Below, piece after piece: positions 18,118-27,045 of a stretch of DNA of 64,000 nucleotides. The notes beneath the pieces are model-generated. The model saw only the letters and a list, made by a program, of their open reading frames with translations, was not told where the DNA came from and did not search any database. Source of the DNA: Mongoliitalea daihaiensis (GTDB taxonomy: Bacteria; Bacteroidota; Bacteroidia; Cytophagales; Cyclobacteriaceae); contig NZ_CP063779.1 in the NCBI RefSeq assembly GCF_021596945.1, forward strand, positions 2,950,001-3,014,000. Direction: 5' to 3'. The translations under genes were made by a program, and so were the position numbers. Every line of letters begins with the position of its first letter. The first letter of the stretch is position 1.

Positions 18118-19914
18118 TTATTTTTTCTTTTTCGCTTCTGCCGCTTTCATTGCGTCTTCCAATCGCTGCTGGAACTTGGACTTTTTCTTATTGACATTGT
18201 TTTTGCTGTAATCGTCAATCTTTTGTCTGATTTTCTTATCATCTACAAAAGCTTTAATTAATGCCTGCTGACCAAAGGTCACCATATTGGAGACAAAATA
18301 GTAGAAGCTCAAAGCGGCAGGGAAGGAGTTCAATACAAACATAAACACTACAGGCATAATGTAACCAATATTTTTCATGGGGCCTGTTTGCGCTGTCAAT
18401 TGATTGTTAAAATGCGTATAAGCAATCTGAGAGACGGTCATCAAAATCGTGAACAAACTCACATGTGAACCATAAAACGGAATGGTAAAAGGCAAGTAGG
18501 CGATCGCATCGTATGTAGAAAGGTCATTTGCCCACAGGAATGCTTCTTGCCTCAATTCAATGGAATTAGGGAAAAAGAAAAACATGGCAAATAAGAAAGG
18601 CATCTGTAATACCATCGGCAGACAGCCGGAGATAGGGCTAACACCCAACTGACCAAAGAGCTTCATTTGTTCTTGCTGCATCTTTGTCGGGTCATCCCCA
18701 TACTTTTCTTTTAATTCATCAATCTCAGGCTTGATCAGACGCATCTTAGCCATCCCTACATAGGACTTATAGGTTAATGGAAATAGCACCAGCTTGATAA
18801 TCAATACGATCAAAATGATGATTACCCCGTAGTTACCTATGTACTTTTCCAAAAACTGGAAAAGGTTTACAATGATGTATTTGTTGACCCAGCTTACGAA
18901 AAAGTAACCCATATCCACGTTATTTTCAAAACCTGGAGTGATGGTCTTCAATAAATTATAGTTGTTGGGGCCAAAGAAATAACTCATCGAAGCATTTCCA
19001 TCTGTCAATGGGAGGAGAATGTCTGCCTTTACATTTTTGATGGATAGGGTGTCTTTGGGAGTAATTTGCTCTACTTGGCCTCGGCTAAAGGCATTGTCTG
19101 CAATGATCGCGGAAGTGAAGAAACGCTGGGAAAAACTTACCCATTTCAATGGTTCTTCAATGACATCATCTGCTTTTTCAGAAGTCAAACTCAAATAATC
19201 ATGACTTCCTGCAGCTGTAAAGAAGTTGACATTTGTTTTTCTACGTGATTCTTCAATATCTGCTTCCTGACGAATCAAGCGATCGTCCCACAAAATCTGA
19301 ACTTCATTGGTTTTTAATGCTCCTCCTAGACCTTTGAATGCGATGTTTTTACCCATCACATAACCTTCCGCAGGAAGTGTATAGGTACGAACAATCTGTG
19401 CTGACCCTGACTGTGCAATAAAAGTTAATACTTTTACCTCCATGCCATCTTCCAATTGGGAAGTAGCAGCAGTAGGAGAGAAGAACAACTGATTTAAGCT
19501 CAATGGCCCCTTATCTGTCTGCAAATTGAAGCTCAAATCTGAACTTTCTTCATCCAATATGACCAAGGGTCTCTGGTCCCAAGTTTTAAAGTCTTTTAAA
19601 GTAACTTTGGTGATTTCCGCACCTTTGGTAGAAAATTCCACCATTATCTGCTCATTCTCAAGAATTACCGTTTCTGCGATACCTTTGGTCATGGGTGCAA
19701 AAAGGCCAAACTGCTGTACGGCCAAAAGGTCCTGAATGCTGTCGGGTTGTGCTACGGGAGCAACTTCCAAGGTGCGTGTTTCCTCAACGGCGGTAACCAC
19801 TTCTTCGGTAACCACCTCTTCCACAAGAGATTCGGGTCCTTGTGCAAAAAAGAACGAATACACCAACAACACGGCTGCGAAAAGGATCAGTCCTGTCGCT
19901 TGATTTTTATCCAT
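18118..19914 (-). CDS. yidC: Membrane protein insertase YidC
   Basis: YidC inserts and folds inner-membrane proteins, alone or with SecYEG. The 598-residue Gram-negative-type protein has an N-terminal helix (~7-22), a large periplasmic beta-domain (about residues 60-350), and the conserved 60KD_IMP domain with five helices, including YGVIIILIVLIIKLVLFPLT and GCLPMVLQMPFLFAMFFFF. The C-terminal tail is strongly basic (QRLEDAMKAAEAKKKK), fitting ribosome contact. ATG at 19914 (MDKNQATGLILFA) is the family start; an upstream in-frame start is ignored. It follows pyrG by about 90 bp. Confidence 0.95.
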   Translation of the reverse strand: MDKNQATGLILFAAVLLVYSFFFAQGPESLVEEVVTEEVVTAVEETRTLEVAPVAQPDSIQDLLAVQQFGLFAPMTKGIAETVILENEQIMVEFSTKGAEITKVTLKDFKTWDQRPLVILDEESSDLSFNLQTDKGPLSLNQLFFSPTAATSQLEDGMEVKVLTFIAQSGSAQIVRTYTLPAEGYVMGKNIAFKGLGGALKTNEVQILWDDRLIRQEADIEESRRKTNVNFFTAAGSHDYLSLTSEKADDVIEEPLKWVSFSQRFFTSAIIADNAFSRGQVEQITPKDTLSIKNVKADILLPLTDGNASMSYFFGPNNYNLLKTITPGFENNVDMGYFFVSWVNKYIIVNLFQFLEKYIGNYGVIIILIVLIIKLVLFPLTYKSYVGMAKMRLIKPEIDELKEKYGDDPTKMQQEQMKLFGQLGVSPISGCLPMVLQMPFLFAMFFFFPNSIELRQEAFLWANDLSTYDAIAYLPFTIPFYGSHVSLFTILMTVSQIAYTHFNNQLTAQTGPMKNIGYIMPVVFMFVLNSFPAALSFYYFVSNMVTFGQQALIKAFVDDKKIRQKIDDYSKNNVNKKKSKFQQRLEDAMKAAEAKKKK

Positions 19915-20004
19915 AATTTTAAATTTAAATCCCTCATCAAAAGAAGAGGTAATGCCCGGCATTTTCAGACATTACCTTTCAAGCTTCGGAATATACAAAT
20001 ACTC

Positions 20005-21624
20005 TTATTTTAACTTTTTGTTCTCAATGGCAGCATTTATAAACTTCACAAACAAAGGATGTGGGTTCAATACTGTACTCTTGTATTCTGGATGAAATTG
20101 TGTTCCAATAAACCAAGGATGGTTTTTTAGCTCCACAATCTCTACCAATTGCGACTCAGGATTAATTCCCGAAGGAATTAGCCCTTTCTCTTCCATGTCT
20201 TTGAGGAAGGTATTGTTGAACTCATATCTATGTCTGTGTCTTTCAGATACTTTTGTCTTTCCGTATGCTTGAGCAGCTTTGCTTCCTTTTTTCAACTCAC
20301 AAGGATAAGAACCTAATCGCATGGTTCCACCCATTTGTTGAATATTTTTTTGATCTTGCATCATATCGATAACAGGATATGCAGTAGCAGGATCCATTTC
20401 TGTACTGTTGGCATCACTTAGTCCAAGCACATTTCTTGCAAATTCAATAACAGCAACCTGCATTCCTAGGCAAATACCAAAGAACGGTAGGTTATTTTCG
20501 CGAGCAAATTTAACAGTTTCTATCTTACCTTCAAGCCCTCGCTCACCAAATCCTGGCGCAACGAGGATTCCGTCCAAATCATGTAGGCGCTCTCTGACCG
20601 TTTCCGGCTGTAATTCTTCCGAAGAAATCAATTTCAAACGCACTTTGCATTCAGCTGCAGCACCTGCGTGAATAAACGCTTCAATAATGGATTTATACGC
20701 ATCTGGAAGGCTTACATACTTTCCAATCAAACCGATATTGACTTCTTGGGTAGGGTTTTTGAGTTTGCCCAAAAATGCCTTCCACTGATCTAAATCTGTA
20801 TTGGTTTTGGAGGTCAACTTCAATTTAGACATCACCCGCTCGTCCAATTTTTCTTTTTTCATCAACAATGGCACATCATAGATGGTCTCAGCATCCATGG
20901 CCTCGATCACACTGTTAAGTTGCACGTTACAAAAAAGAGCCAATTTTTTCTTGACATCCAAGGGTAGGTGATACTCGGTTCTGCAGACCAAAATATCTGG
21001 TTGTATACCGGCTTCTAATAATTGTTTGACCGAATGTTGGGTAGGTTTGGTTTTGAGTTCCTTGGCAGCGGCAAGATAGGGGATCAAGGTGAGGTGAATG
21101 ACTAAGAAGTTGTTGGCTCCCAAATCCCATTTGGCTTGTCTTACAGCTTCAATAAATGGAAGGGATTCAATATCTCCCACGCAACCGCCGATTTCTGTGA
21201 TGATGACATCAAATGCATCGTCGTGTCCTAGTTTGAAAAAATTTCGTTTGATCTCGTCGGTGATATGGGGAATCACCTGTACAGTTTTGCCTAGATACTC
21301 TCCTTTTCTTTCTTTGGTAATAACATTATTGTAGATTCTTCCCGTAGTAACATTGTTGGCTTGTGAAGTAGGGTTATTTAAGAAACGCTCATAGTGACCT
21401 AAGTCCAAATCAGTTTCTGCTCCATCTTCAGTGACATAACATTCTCCATGCTCATAGGGATTCAGTGTGCCTGGATCGATGTTGAGGTAAGGATCAAATT
21501 TTTGGATAGTCACTCGGAAGCCTCTGGATTGAAGCAATTTGGCCAAGGATGCGGCAATGATGCCTTTTCCGAGTGAAGATGTAACACCTCCGGTGATAAA
21601 GATGTATTTGGTGGATGACGCCAT
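20005..21624 (-). CDS. pyrG: CTP synthase
   Basis: PyrG aminates UTP to CTP using ATP and glutamine. The 539-residue protein has the N-terminal synthetase domain ([42 protein letters not shown]) and a C-terminal class I glutamine amidotransferase domain with the nucleophile in FFGICLGMQ and the catalytic histidine in [10 protein letters not shown]. The reading frame continues upstream to 21720, but ATG at 21624 ([13 protein letters not shown]) is the conserved start. It marks the left border of the accessory island. Confidence 0.96.
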   Translation of the reverse strand: MASSTKYIFITGGVTSSLGKGIIAASLAKLLQSRGFRVTIQKFDPYLNIDPGTLNPYEHGECYVTEDGAETDLDLGHYERFLNNPTSQANNVTTGRIYNNVITKERKGEYLGKTVQVIPHITDEIKRNFFKLGHDDAFDVIITEIGGCVGDIESLPFIEAVRQAKWDLGANNFLVIHLTLIPYLAAAKELKTKPTQHSVKQLLEAGIQPDILVCRTEYHLPLDVKKKLALFCNVQLNSVIEAMDAETIYDVPLLMKKEKLDERVMSKLKLTSKTNTDLDQWKAFLGKLKNPTQEVNIGLIGKYVSLPDAYKSIIEAFIHAGAAAECKVRLKLISSEELQPETVRERLHDLDGILVAPGFGERGLEGKIETVKFARENNLPFFGICLGMQVAVIEFARNVLGLSDANSTEMDPATAYPVIDMMQDQKNIQQMGGTMRLGSYPCELKKGSKAAQAYGKTKVSERHRHRYEFNNTFLKDMEEKGLIPSGINPESQLVEIVELKNHPWFIGTQFHPEYKSTVLNPHPLFVKFINAAIENKKLK

Positions 21625-21942
21625 AAGAAGGGTGGGTAGTTTTTTTGCTGGAATTCTTATGGGATTCAAAGGTAGGTATATGTTTCCACTAATCAAAAGG
21701 TAATTGCTCGCAGAAAGCACGGAAGCCGCAGAAAGAAAAGGAAATTGAACCTTTGAGGTCTTTCAGACCTCGAAGGTTTTTTAGAATATTTATTTTAGAG
21801 ACAATAATTCTATAGAAGATATCTTTGGGGTATTTCAAAACCCAAAAATCTAATTTTGGAACAAATTACTTTCGTTGAGTGAAAAAAGAGCATCATTCTT
21901 TTTATTTTATCTAGAAGATTTAGGTAGCTAAAAGGTTTTTTA
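21625..21942. other. Intergenic region between the K+ channel gene and pyrG
   Basis: About 320 bp without a convincing gene. It must hold the pyrG promoter. The only clear structure is the 31-bp palindrome at 21748-21778, annotated separately; the rest is AT-rich. Confidence 0.6.
21748..21778. repeat. 31-bp palindromic element
   Basis: Two 14-base arms, AACCTTTGAGGTCT and AGACCTCGAAGGTT, pair with a single G-T type mismatch around the loop TTC. A six-T run follows on the plus strand, which is terminator-like, but no plus-strand gene lies upstream. Short palindromes with an AGGTCT/AGACCT core are, as I recall, dispersed in many Bacteroidota genomes, so this may be a REP-like element. Confidence 0.6.
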
Positions 21943-22581
21943 TTATTCTGAACTTTTAACAAAAATTGATGCGATATATGCAGTAATTACACCGAATACT
22001 GATATGCCATAAGTCATAAGAAACATTGCTAAAATTCTCCCTAAGGTTGTAACTGGGTATTTATCTCCATAACCAACTGTAGTTATTGTAGTGTAGGACC
22101 ACCAAATTGCATCTTCTGCATTTGTTATATTACTTTCAACATCATTTTCAAGAACTAGTATTGCTATCGAGGAAAAAATTAAAACAAAAAATCCCAAAAT
22201 AATTACAGAAAAGACTGATCCTTTGGCAGTATCAGGAAATAAGTTTTTCAAGAAACTATTAAAAGTGTTGTATGCTTTTATTACGCGAATAAGTCTAATT
22301 AATCTGAACACGCGGCCATATCTAAGACTATCTAACATAGGAATGCTGGATATTAAATCTATCCAACCCCATTTAAGATATTTTAGCTTATTTTCTGCTG
22401 TTAATAGATTATAAAAAAATTCTGACAAAAATATTAAACAAATAAAGTAGTCAAAATAGCTTAAGATTTTAGATATTTCCTAATCAAGACTTATAAACGA
22501 ATCGACAACAAGTGCTATCAGAACATAAATTGAAAGTAATAAGATTAAAACATTTATAAGAGATAATTTTTTGTTATTCAT
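21943..22581 (-). pseudogene. Voltage-gated K+ channel with in-frame TAG after codon 33
   Basis: Read from ATG at 22581, the frame encodes a first membrane helix (NVLILLLSIYVLIALVV), meets TAG at 22482-22480 after 33 codons, and then continues open for another 178 codons to 21943. The downstream part holds helix S2, an arginine-rich S4-like voltage sensor (GRVFRLIRLIRVIKAY), the pore with selectivity filter TTVGYGD, and the last helix. The total of about 212 codons fits a small six-helix channel. A C-to-T change of a CAG codon would explain the stop. Reinitiation at TTG 22428 could still give a shortened channel lacking S1. The start overlaps the small upstream ORF. Confidence 0.8.
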
Positions 22582-22702
22582 TTGATACTACTTCTATTTT
22601 TTCTGTTAAATCAGAGTCTTCTTTAATGTTTATTTCATAAATCAAATAACTTAAAACCCCAGCAATTAATAAAGCTAAGAGACCTTTTAGTACGAAAATC
22701 AA
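22574..22702 (-). CDS. Putative 42-residue single-helix membrane protein
   Basis: A short open frame lying between the unknown membrane protein gene and the channel gene. It encodes one hydrophobic helix (LKGLLALLIAGVLSYLIYE) followed by an acidic tail with NIKEDSDLTEKIEVVSNE. The start is uncertain: TTG at 22702 is used here, with no ATG in frame. Its stop overlaps the channel's ATG by 8 bp (ATGAATAA), a typical coupling arrangement that supports it being translated. No family is recognised. Confidence 0.45.
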   Translation of the reverse strand: MIFVLKGLLALLIAGVLSYLIYEINIKEDSDLTEKIEVVSNE

Positions 22703-22722
22703 TTTTTCTTTTTTATTAGGTA

Positions 22723-23232
22723 TTATGGAAGCTTCTGAATATATTTTTTTTCTTTATGACCCTCAATTCTTTTACCTTCTGAATATCTCTTATCTTGTTT
22801 ATAAATGGGTACTTTCTCTATTCTGTAGAATGGGATTGTAGTTTTTAAAAGATTTTTTAAACCAAGGTAAAACCAATAAACAGCCGTAACTATAGATACT
22901 GGGTAAATTAATAAGGTTGCGAACGATCCAATCAAAACAAAAAAATTTGATAAAAACGAATTAGAAAAAAGTTCTGGTTGAAACCCTTTTGAAATTAATT
23001 GATTTCGATTTATTAAATGAATATTATCATCATTCGATGAATCTGAATCAATCTTAGATATGGTAGGATTTTGAATATCCCATATCTCTTGGTTATTGTT
23101 AACATTTCTAATTGGGATTGAATGATTATCTTTATATACTTTATTACTTACGACTCTTCCTCCGTCTCTACCTACCTGATTAACCGCAGACCTGATAAAT
23201 CCTTTAAATAGTTTGTTTAAAAAGCTAGACAT
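22723..23232 (-). CDS. Unknown protein with a C-terminal-half membrane segment
   Basis: A 169-residue protein, unrecognised. The N-terminus (MSSFLNKLFKGFIRSAVNQV, then GRDGGRVVSNKVY) could be an amphipathic helix. A polar asparagine- and serine-rich middle (residues ~45-80) follows, then a hydrophobic stretch around 94-130 that could span the membrane once or twice, and a basic C-terminus rich in lysine. ATG at 23232 is chosen over an upstream in-frame start. It is the first gene of a probable three-gene operon ending in the interrupted K+ channel. Confidence 0.65.
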   Translation of the reverse strand: MSSFLNKLFKGFIRSAVNQVGRDGGRVVSNKVYKDNHSIPIRNVNNNQEIWDIQNPTISKIDSDSSNDDNIHLINRNQLISKGFQPELFSNSFLSNFFVLIGSFATLLIYPVSIVTAVYWFYLGLKNLLKTTIPFYRIEKVPIYKQDKRYSEGKRIEGHKEKKYIQKLP

Positions 23233-23411
23233 CTTAATTGAATAATAGTGTGAAATAGTATTTAAAAAAAGGCTCAATATCGAAATTCATTTAACCCTCA
23301 CCTTTTTTTAAAAATAAAACTTATATCTTAATTATTGAGCTTTTGAATCGTTTTTTTTCTTTGATTTTTAATTTTAGGATTTCACGAGAAATATATTCCT
23401 TATTTTTTAAT

Positions 23412-23746
23412 ATGGAAACACTTTATACGTGCCCTTCATGTGCTTCTCCTTATGGTTATGAATCAGATGGAATTATTTCTTGTCATGAATGGTGTTTACT
23501 TGGAAGGAAGAGACAACAACTTTGAGTTCTACATTTCAAGTCAAAGATGCTAATGGGAATATGCTGGAAAATGGTGATTCGGTCGAAATAGTTAAAGATT
23601 TACCAGTCAAAGGAGCACCTAAGCCGATTAAAGCTGGGACAAAAGTTAAAAATATCCAATTGGTAGAAGGATATCTTAATATTGATTGTAAGATTACCGG
23701 ATTTAATTCAATGGCTCTTAAGTATGAGATTTTAAAAAAAGGTTAA
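23412..23746 (+). pseudogene. phnA: phnA (yjdM) zinc-ribbon protein gene, frameshifted
   Basis: The N-terminal zinc knuckle METLYTCPSCASPYGYESDG begins at 23412 in one frame, which ends at 23525. The typical PhnA C-terminal domain ([47 protein letters not shown]) is in the +1-shifted frame reading to 23746. Between them the second zinc knuckle expected as CPECxxEW is reduced to SCHEW, so about 12 bp appear lost and the frame changes around 23478-23520. PhnA-type proteins are about 110 residues and of unclear function despite the phosphonate name. The product is probably non-functional unless the sequence is in error. Confidence 0.85.
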
Positions 23747-23860
23747 ATTTTTTAATTAGATTTTCAGTATAAAATAAGTCTATTGGAAGGGTGGTTTTAT
23801 ACTTCCTGTCCGATGTTTAAAGAGTTTCAATATCGCTTTGCGTAGAATAAGTCTGGTATA

Positions 23861-23889
23861 TAAGGATTGATTTCTAGTCCTTATTTTTA
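23861..23889 (+). terminator. Weak terminator candidate after phnA
   Basis: A 6-bp stem TAAGGA / TCCTTA with an 11-base loop, followed on the plus strand by ATTTTTAC. It lies about 115 bp after the phnA stop and just before the end of the convergent HTH gene. The stem is short, so confidence is low. Confidence 0.3.
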
Positions 23890-24093
23890 CTCCTCCCTAA
23901 ACTCCAAGATATCCCCTGGTTGACAATCTAATACTTTGCAGATGGCTTCCAAGGTGCTGAACCGTATAGCTTTGGCCTTGCCAGTTTTTAAAATGGATAG
24001 GTTTGAGAGGGTGAGGTCCACTTTTTCGGAGAGTTCGTTAAGGGACATCTTTCGCTTGGCCATCATCACATCTAAATTTACAATTATGGGCAT
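23887..24093 (-). CDS. Small Xre/Cro-type HTH regulator
   Basis: A 68-residue protein that is almost entirely a helix-turn-helix domain: MMAKRKMSLNELSEKVDLT followed by LSNLSILKTGKAKAIRFSTL and AICKVLDCQPGDILEF. This is the compact YozG-like Xre type. It lies 3 bp downstream of the DUF2975 gene. DUF2975-HTH pairs are common in Firmicutes and Bacteroidota; the regulator presumably controls its own operon, which is an inference. Confidence 0.9.
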   Translation of the reverse strand: MPIIVNLDVMMAKRKMSLNELSEKVDLTLSNLSILKTGKAKAIRFSTLEAICKVLDCQPGDILEFREE

Positions 24094-24096
24094 AGT

Positions 24097-24657
24097 CTAG
24101 ACGGTTAACTCGTTTTCAGATTGTATTTCTATGCCTCGCTTGAAAACCTGTGCAATAGCGAATATCAGTATGCCCATAAAGATAAATTCCATCGCACCCC
24201 CAACGAAACCTGTCATGGCAGGTATATCAAACCCTCGTTTGATTAACCATTTGATACTGGAAGAGGTGATGATGATGAGAAAACCTATTTGCAAAGCTGT
24301 ACTGCCCATTTGTGAAAGATAGTTGCCCACTTTTGCATTAAATGGATGTTGTAAGTCAATGCTCATGAAAATCCTAATCATCAGATAAAACAAATAGGCT
24401 TTGGAACACGCTACACCGAGCATCAAACTGATTAGCCCTACGTAATACCATGGATTTTCCTGCATGAGATTGTAAAGGTTTAAACCTTCATAAAGGTCCT
24501 GCGCAACTGGAGCATTGAAAAAGCTCATGATTGCTACAAATGTGAGCGTACCTGCTTTGATGCATAAGCCAATAAATACAGACCAAATGATTACTGTGGT
24601 CAGCATCAGCGTGGGTTGGTTGACCCATTTTTCTTTCCAATTATTTTGAGTGTTCAT
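24097..24657 (-). CDS. DUF2975 family membrane protein
   Basis: A 186-residue membrane protein with four hydrophobic helices, around residues 18-40, 70-88, 116-137 and 145-167 (TLMLTTVIIWSVFIGLCIKAG; WYYVGLISLMLGVACSKAYLFYLMI; ALQIGFLIIITSSSIKWL). The helix pattern and the following small HTH gene are typical of DUF2975, whose role is unknown. The chosen ATG at 24657 starts MNTQNNWKEKW; two more in-frame ATGs upstream would add a hydrophobic leader of 9-17 residues. Confidence 0.8.
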   Translation of the reverse strand: MNTQNNWKEKWVNQPTLMLTTVIIWSVFIGLCIKAGTLTFVAIMSFFNAPVAQDLYEGLNLYNLMQENPWYYVGLISLMLGVACSKAYLFYLMIRIFMSIDLQHPFNAKVGNYLSQMGSTALQIGFLIIITSSSIKWLIKRGFDIPAMTGFVGGAMEFIFMGILIFAIAQVFKRGIEIQSENELTV

Positions 24658-24708
24658 AGTGATGTTGTTTGATAATGCAAACATCAATAAAAATTTATTG
24701 ATAAACAA

Positions 24709-25028
24709 TAAAAATGTACTGTAAAAAAGTAAAAATTTTGCTCAATGGTAGATGGCTGGGTTAGTGAATTGGTTGATTGAGTTGAATAAGTTATTAGTGG
24801 AAGAAGACTTCTTTTTCTAGCTATGAGTCTCAATTATGAAAAGAAAAAACACCTGCATTTAGGATTTATAATTTTATAATGAATTAAAATATTATTTTCT
24901 CCCGAAAATTTACATATTTATGTATGTTTGAATAAAATAATTTATAAGCAAGATCATTAATTATTGAGGTTTAGAATCTTAGTTATTTAAAAAGCTATTC
25001 TTGTTTGTTTTCTAGATTTTAAAAAATC
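24709..25028. other. AT-rich intergenic region
   Basis: About 320 bp with no convincing open frame, RNA gene or repeat. It must contain the promoter of the DUF2975-HTH operon on the left side and the 3' end of the nuclease-like gene on the right. Confidence 0.5.
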
Positions 25029-26468
25029 TTAAAAAGGTAATTCACCATCGTCTGTAAAAGTTCTATTATTCATAATTATACTTTTCTTCAATTCTCTTTT
25101 AACTTCTTGTTGCATTTCCTTCGGAAGATAGGTATTTCGGAAATTAGTCTCCATCATAATCATGCTTTCTTCATAAGTCCATTTTTTTATAATTGGGCCA
25201 TAAAAATATAAATCAAAAGTTTGTTTTTGAATCGATTCAAGTAGGTCTGAAATCAATAATGCACAAGATAAGGGGTATTTAATTATTTGTAATTCAGAGA
25301 ATCTAATTACTCCCCAGTTATTTTCTAAAAAGGCATTATTTCTAAACCCATCAAGTGATCGGTCATGATGAATTGGTTTGCCAGGTGTAAAAGAATATGG
25401 TTCATCGATTTCAATGTCTAAATGAAAACCAGTTTTATTACACACTATTGTAAAATCAGGTTCAAAAGATTTGTTATTTAAAGTTATAGATAAGTCAATT
25501 AGGACTTTGAAATCCTTTTCTAAGAGATATTTTAAAAAAAATAATTCTGTCTTGCCTCTTGAAAGGTTTTCAGTTTTTTTCAAATAATTATTTTGAGATT
25601 TAGTGAGTTTTTTGAACAAATTTTTACGAACTAAAGGTCTGAACAAGTTAATTTTATTTTTGAAGCTTTCAATTTCTATTTTATAGTTGTTTTCTAGTTC
25701 TGAATTCTTGTTTAAAATCATCAACTTTTTTCCCTCATAGTCGGAGGAAAGTTTCTGGTATTCTTCATCCGTAAGTTTTATTTCATCATATTGTATATAT
25801 TTATAGAATCCTGAAGTAACTAAAGAAACTAACCATATAAAAGCAATTATTAATAGACCTAGCCCTATTGGATTTGTGTTTTCTGAATAATTAATTACGA
25901 ACAAGAATAAATTAACTAAAAATAAAACAATTATTTTCAGTTTGTTACCATTCCATTTTAATATTTGAGACTTAATAAGCTTTGTTTTTTTGGGTGGAAT
26001 GGGAAAAGGTAAAAGCTTCAATTCAGGTTTTGTGATTTTGAAATTAGAAACAATTTCTTCTTCAGGTATAATAATACTTGATAAGTTGACCAAACTCTCA
26101 TTAAGTAAAATTTCAGGATAAATTTTATTTTTATCATTAATTGATAAATGGGTTGATTCAACGACTAAGTAACATATAAAGCTATAATCCTCGAAGTTTA
26201 AACCTTCATTTATTTCAGAAAAAAGTTCATTAAAAGTTTCATGATTATTTACAATTTCAGCTGTAAAGTTAACATTGAAATTTAACAATAGTTTCGGGTT
26301 AAAATCTTTAAACTTTAAAATAAACCGTAGGGCATGATTATAGGGATTAGAAAGATAAAAGTTTCCTAAAGAATCCTTTTTTAATGGTAAACTATATTCA
26401 GCATTTGATTTTAAATCTGATATATCAAGGCCTATCGCATCAAAAAGGTCATAAATATCAATATTCAT
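25029..26468 (-). CDS. Membrane protein with C-terminal PD-(D/E)XK-like domain
   Basis: A 479-residue protein of unknown role. Residues 1-165 are soluble and unrecognised. Two adjacent hydrophobic helices sit around 178-222 (KIIVLFLVNLFLFVINYSE; GLGLLIIAFIWLVSLVTSGF), followed by a charged coiled-coil-like stretch (~230-295) and a soluble C-terminal domain. That domain has a conserved acidic layout: SRGKTELFF, then FEPDFTIV, then DIEIDEPYSF, IHHDRSLDGFR and WGVIRFSELQ. The PDF...IEID pattern resembles a restriction-endonuclease-like fold, although the usual lysine after ExD is not evident. Low GC and lone position suggest horizontal acquisition. Confidence 0.6.
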   Translation of the reverse strand: MNIDIYDLFDAIGLDISDLKSNAEYSLPLKKDSLGNFYLSNPYNHALRFILKFKDFNPKLLLNFNVNFTAEIVNNHETFNELFSEINEGLNFEDYSFICYLVVESTHLSINDKNKIYPEILLNESLVNLSSIIIPEEEIVSNFKITKPELKLLPFPIPPKKTKLIKSQILKWNGNKLKIIVLFLVNLFLFVINYSENTNPIGLGLLIIAFIWLVSLVTSGFYKYIQYDEIKLTDEEYQKLSSDYEGKKLMILNKNSELENNYKIEIESFKNKINLFRPLVRKNLFKKLTKSQNNYLKKTENLSRGKTELFFLKYLLEKDFKVLIDLSITLNNKSFEPDFTIVCNKTGFHLDIEIDEPYSFTPGKPIHHDRSLDGFRNNAFLENNWGVIRFSELQIIKYPLSCALLISDLLESIQKQTFDLYFYGPIIKKWTYEESMIMMETNFRNTYLPKEMQQEVKRELKKSIIMNNRTFTDDGELPF

Positions 26469-26568
26469 ATATTTTATAAATTATGTATATTTTTAAATAT
26501 TTTTAAGAGCTATATAACTATAAATATACCTTAAATATTTTATATTGATTTAAACGTAAACATATATT

Positions 26569-27045
26569 TTATTTAAATTTTTGATTCAACCCTTCATCAA
26601 ACCCAAAAGCTCTTGAAGAAACCACGGAAATCAACTTTGCATCAGGGTGAGATGGGTTGATAAGGTAATTGAATTCCTCAGGGATGATGCTAGATGGGAC
26701 CCGTAATACCGCGCTTGCTTGACTTTGGATAAAATCATCTCCAATAAGTTGGGTTAGTAATTGGGGTGGCTTGGCATCCCAATCATAGGGGAGGTACTCC
26801 GGTGAAAGTGTACTGATTACAACTGAATCAGGGATTTCTATGGTAACTAACACACGGTCTTTTGGGAAATCAGTTGCTAAATCCATATGCACAGCTACTT
26901 CCAAAGATGCAAGCGCTCTGGACTCTGAAGTGTACACCATAAAAGTATTCAGACTGTTCCAGCGGAAACCTTTGGATTTGGATGCGCCAATACCTGTAAG
27001 GGTGTCAGGGAGATATTTTCTCCGCTCTATCCTAAATACCAACAT
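26569..27045 (-). CDS. RES domain toxin
   Basis: A 158-residue RES-family toxin. Characterised RES toxins degrade or phosphorolyse NAD+, and the fold resembles ADP-ribosyltransferases. The family's Arg-Glu-Ser positions can be matched to VFRIERRKY at the N-terminus, RWNSLNTFMVYTSESRALASLEV near residue 35, and the late SSIIPEEFNYLINPSHP segment. ATG at 27045 shares one base with the antitoxin stop (TGATG), indicating coupling; an upstream in-frame extension is ignored. The pair is complete and has no visible lesion. Confidence 0.88.
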   Translation of the reverse strand: MLVFRIERRKYLPDTLTGIGASKSKGFRWNSLNTFMVYTSESRALASLEVAVHMDLATDFPKDRVLVTIEIPDSVVISTLSPEYLPYDWDAKPPQLLTQLIGDDFIQSQASAVLRVPSSIIPEEFNYLINPSHPDAKLISVVSSRAFGFDEGLNQKFK

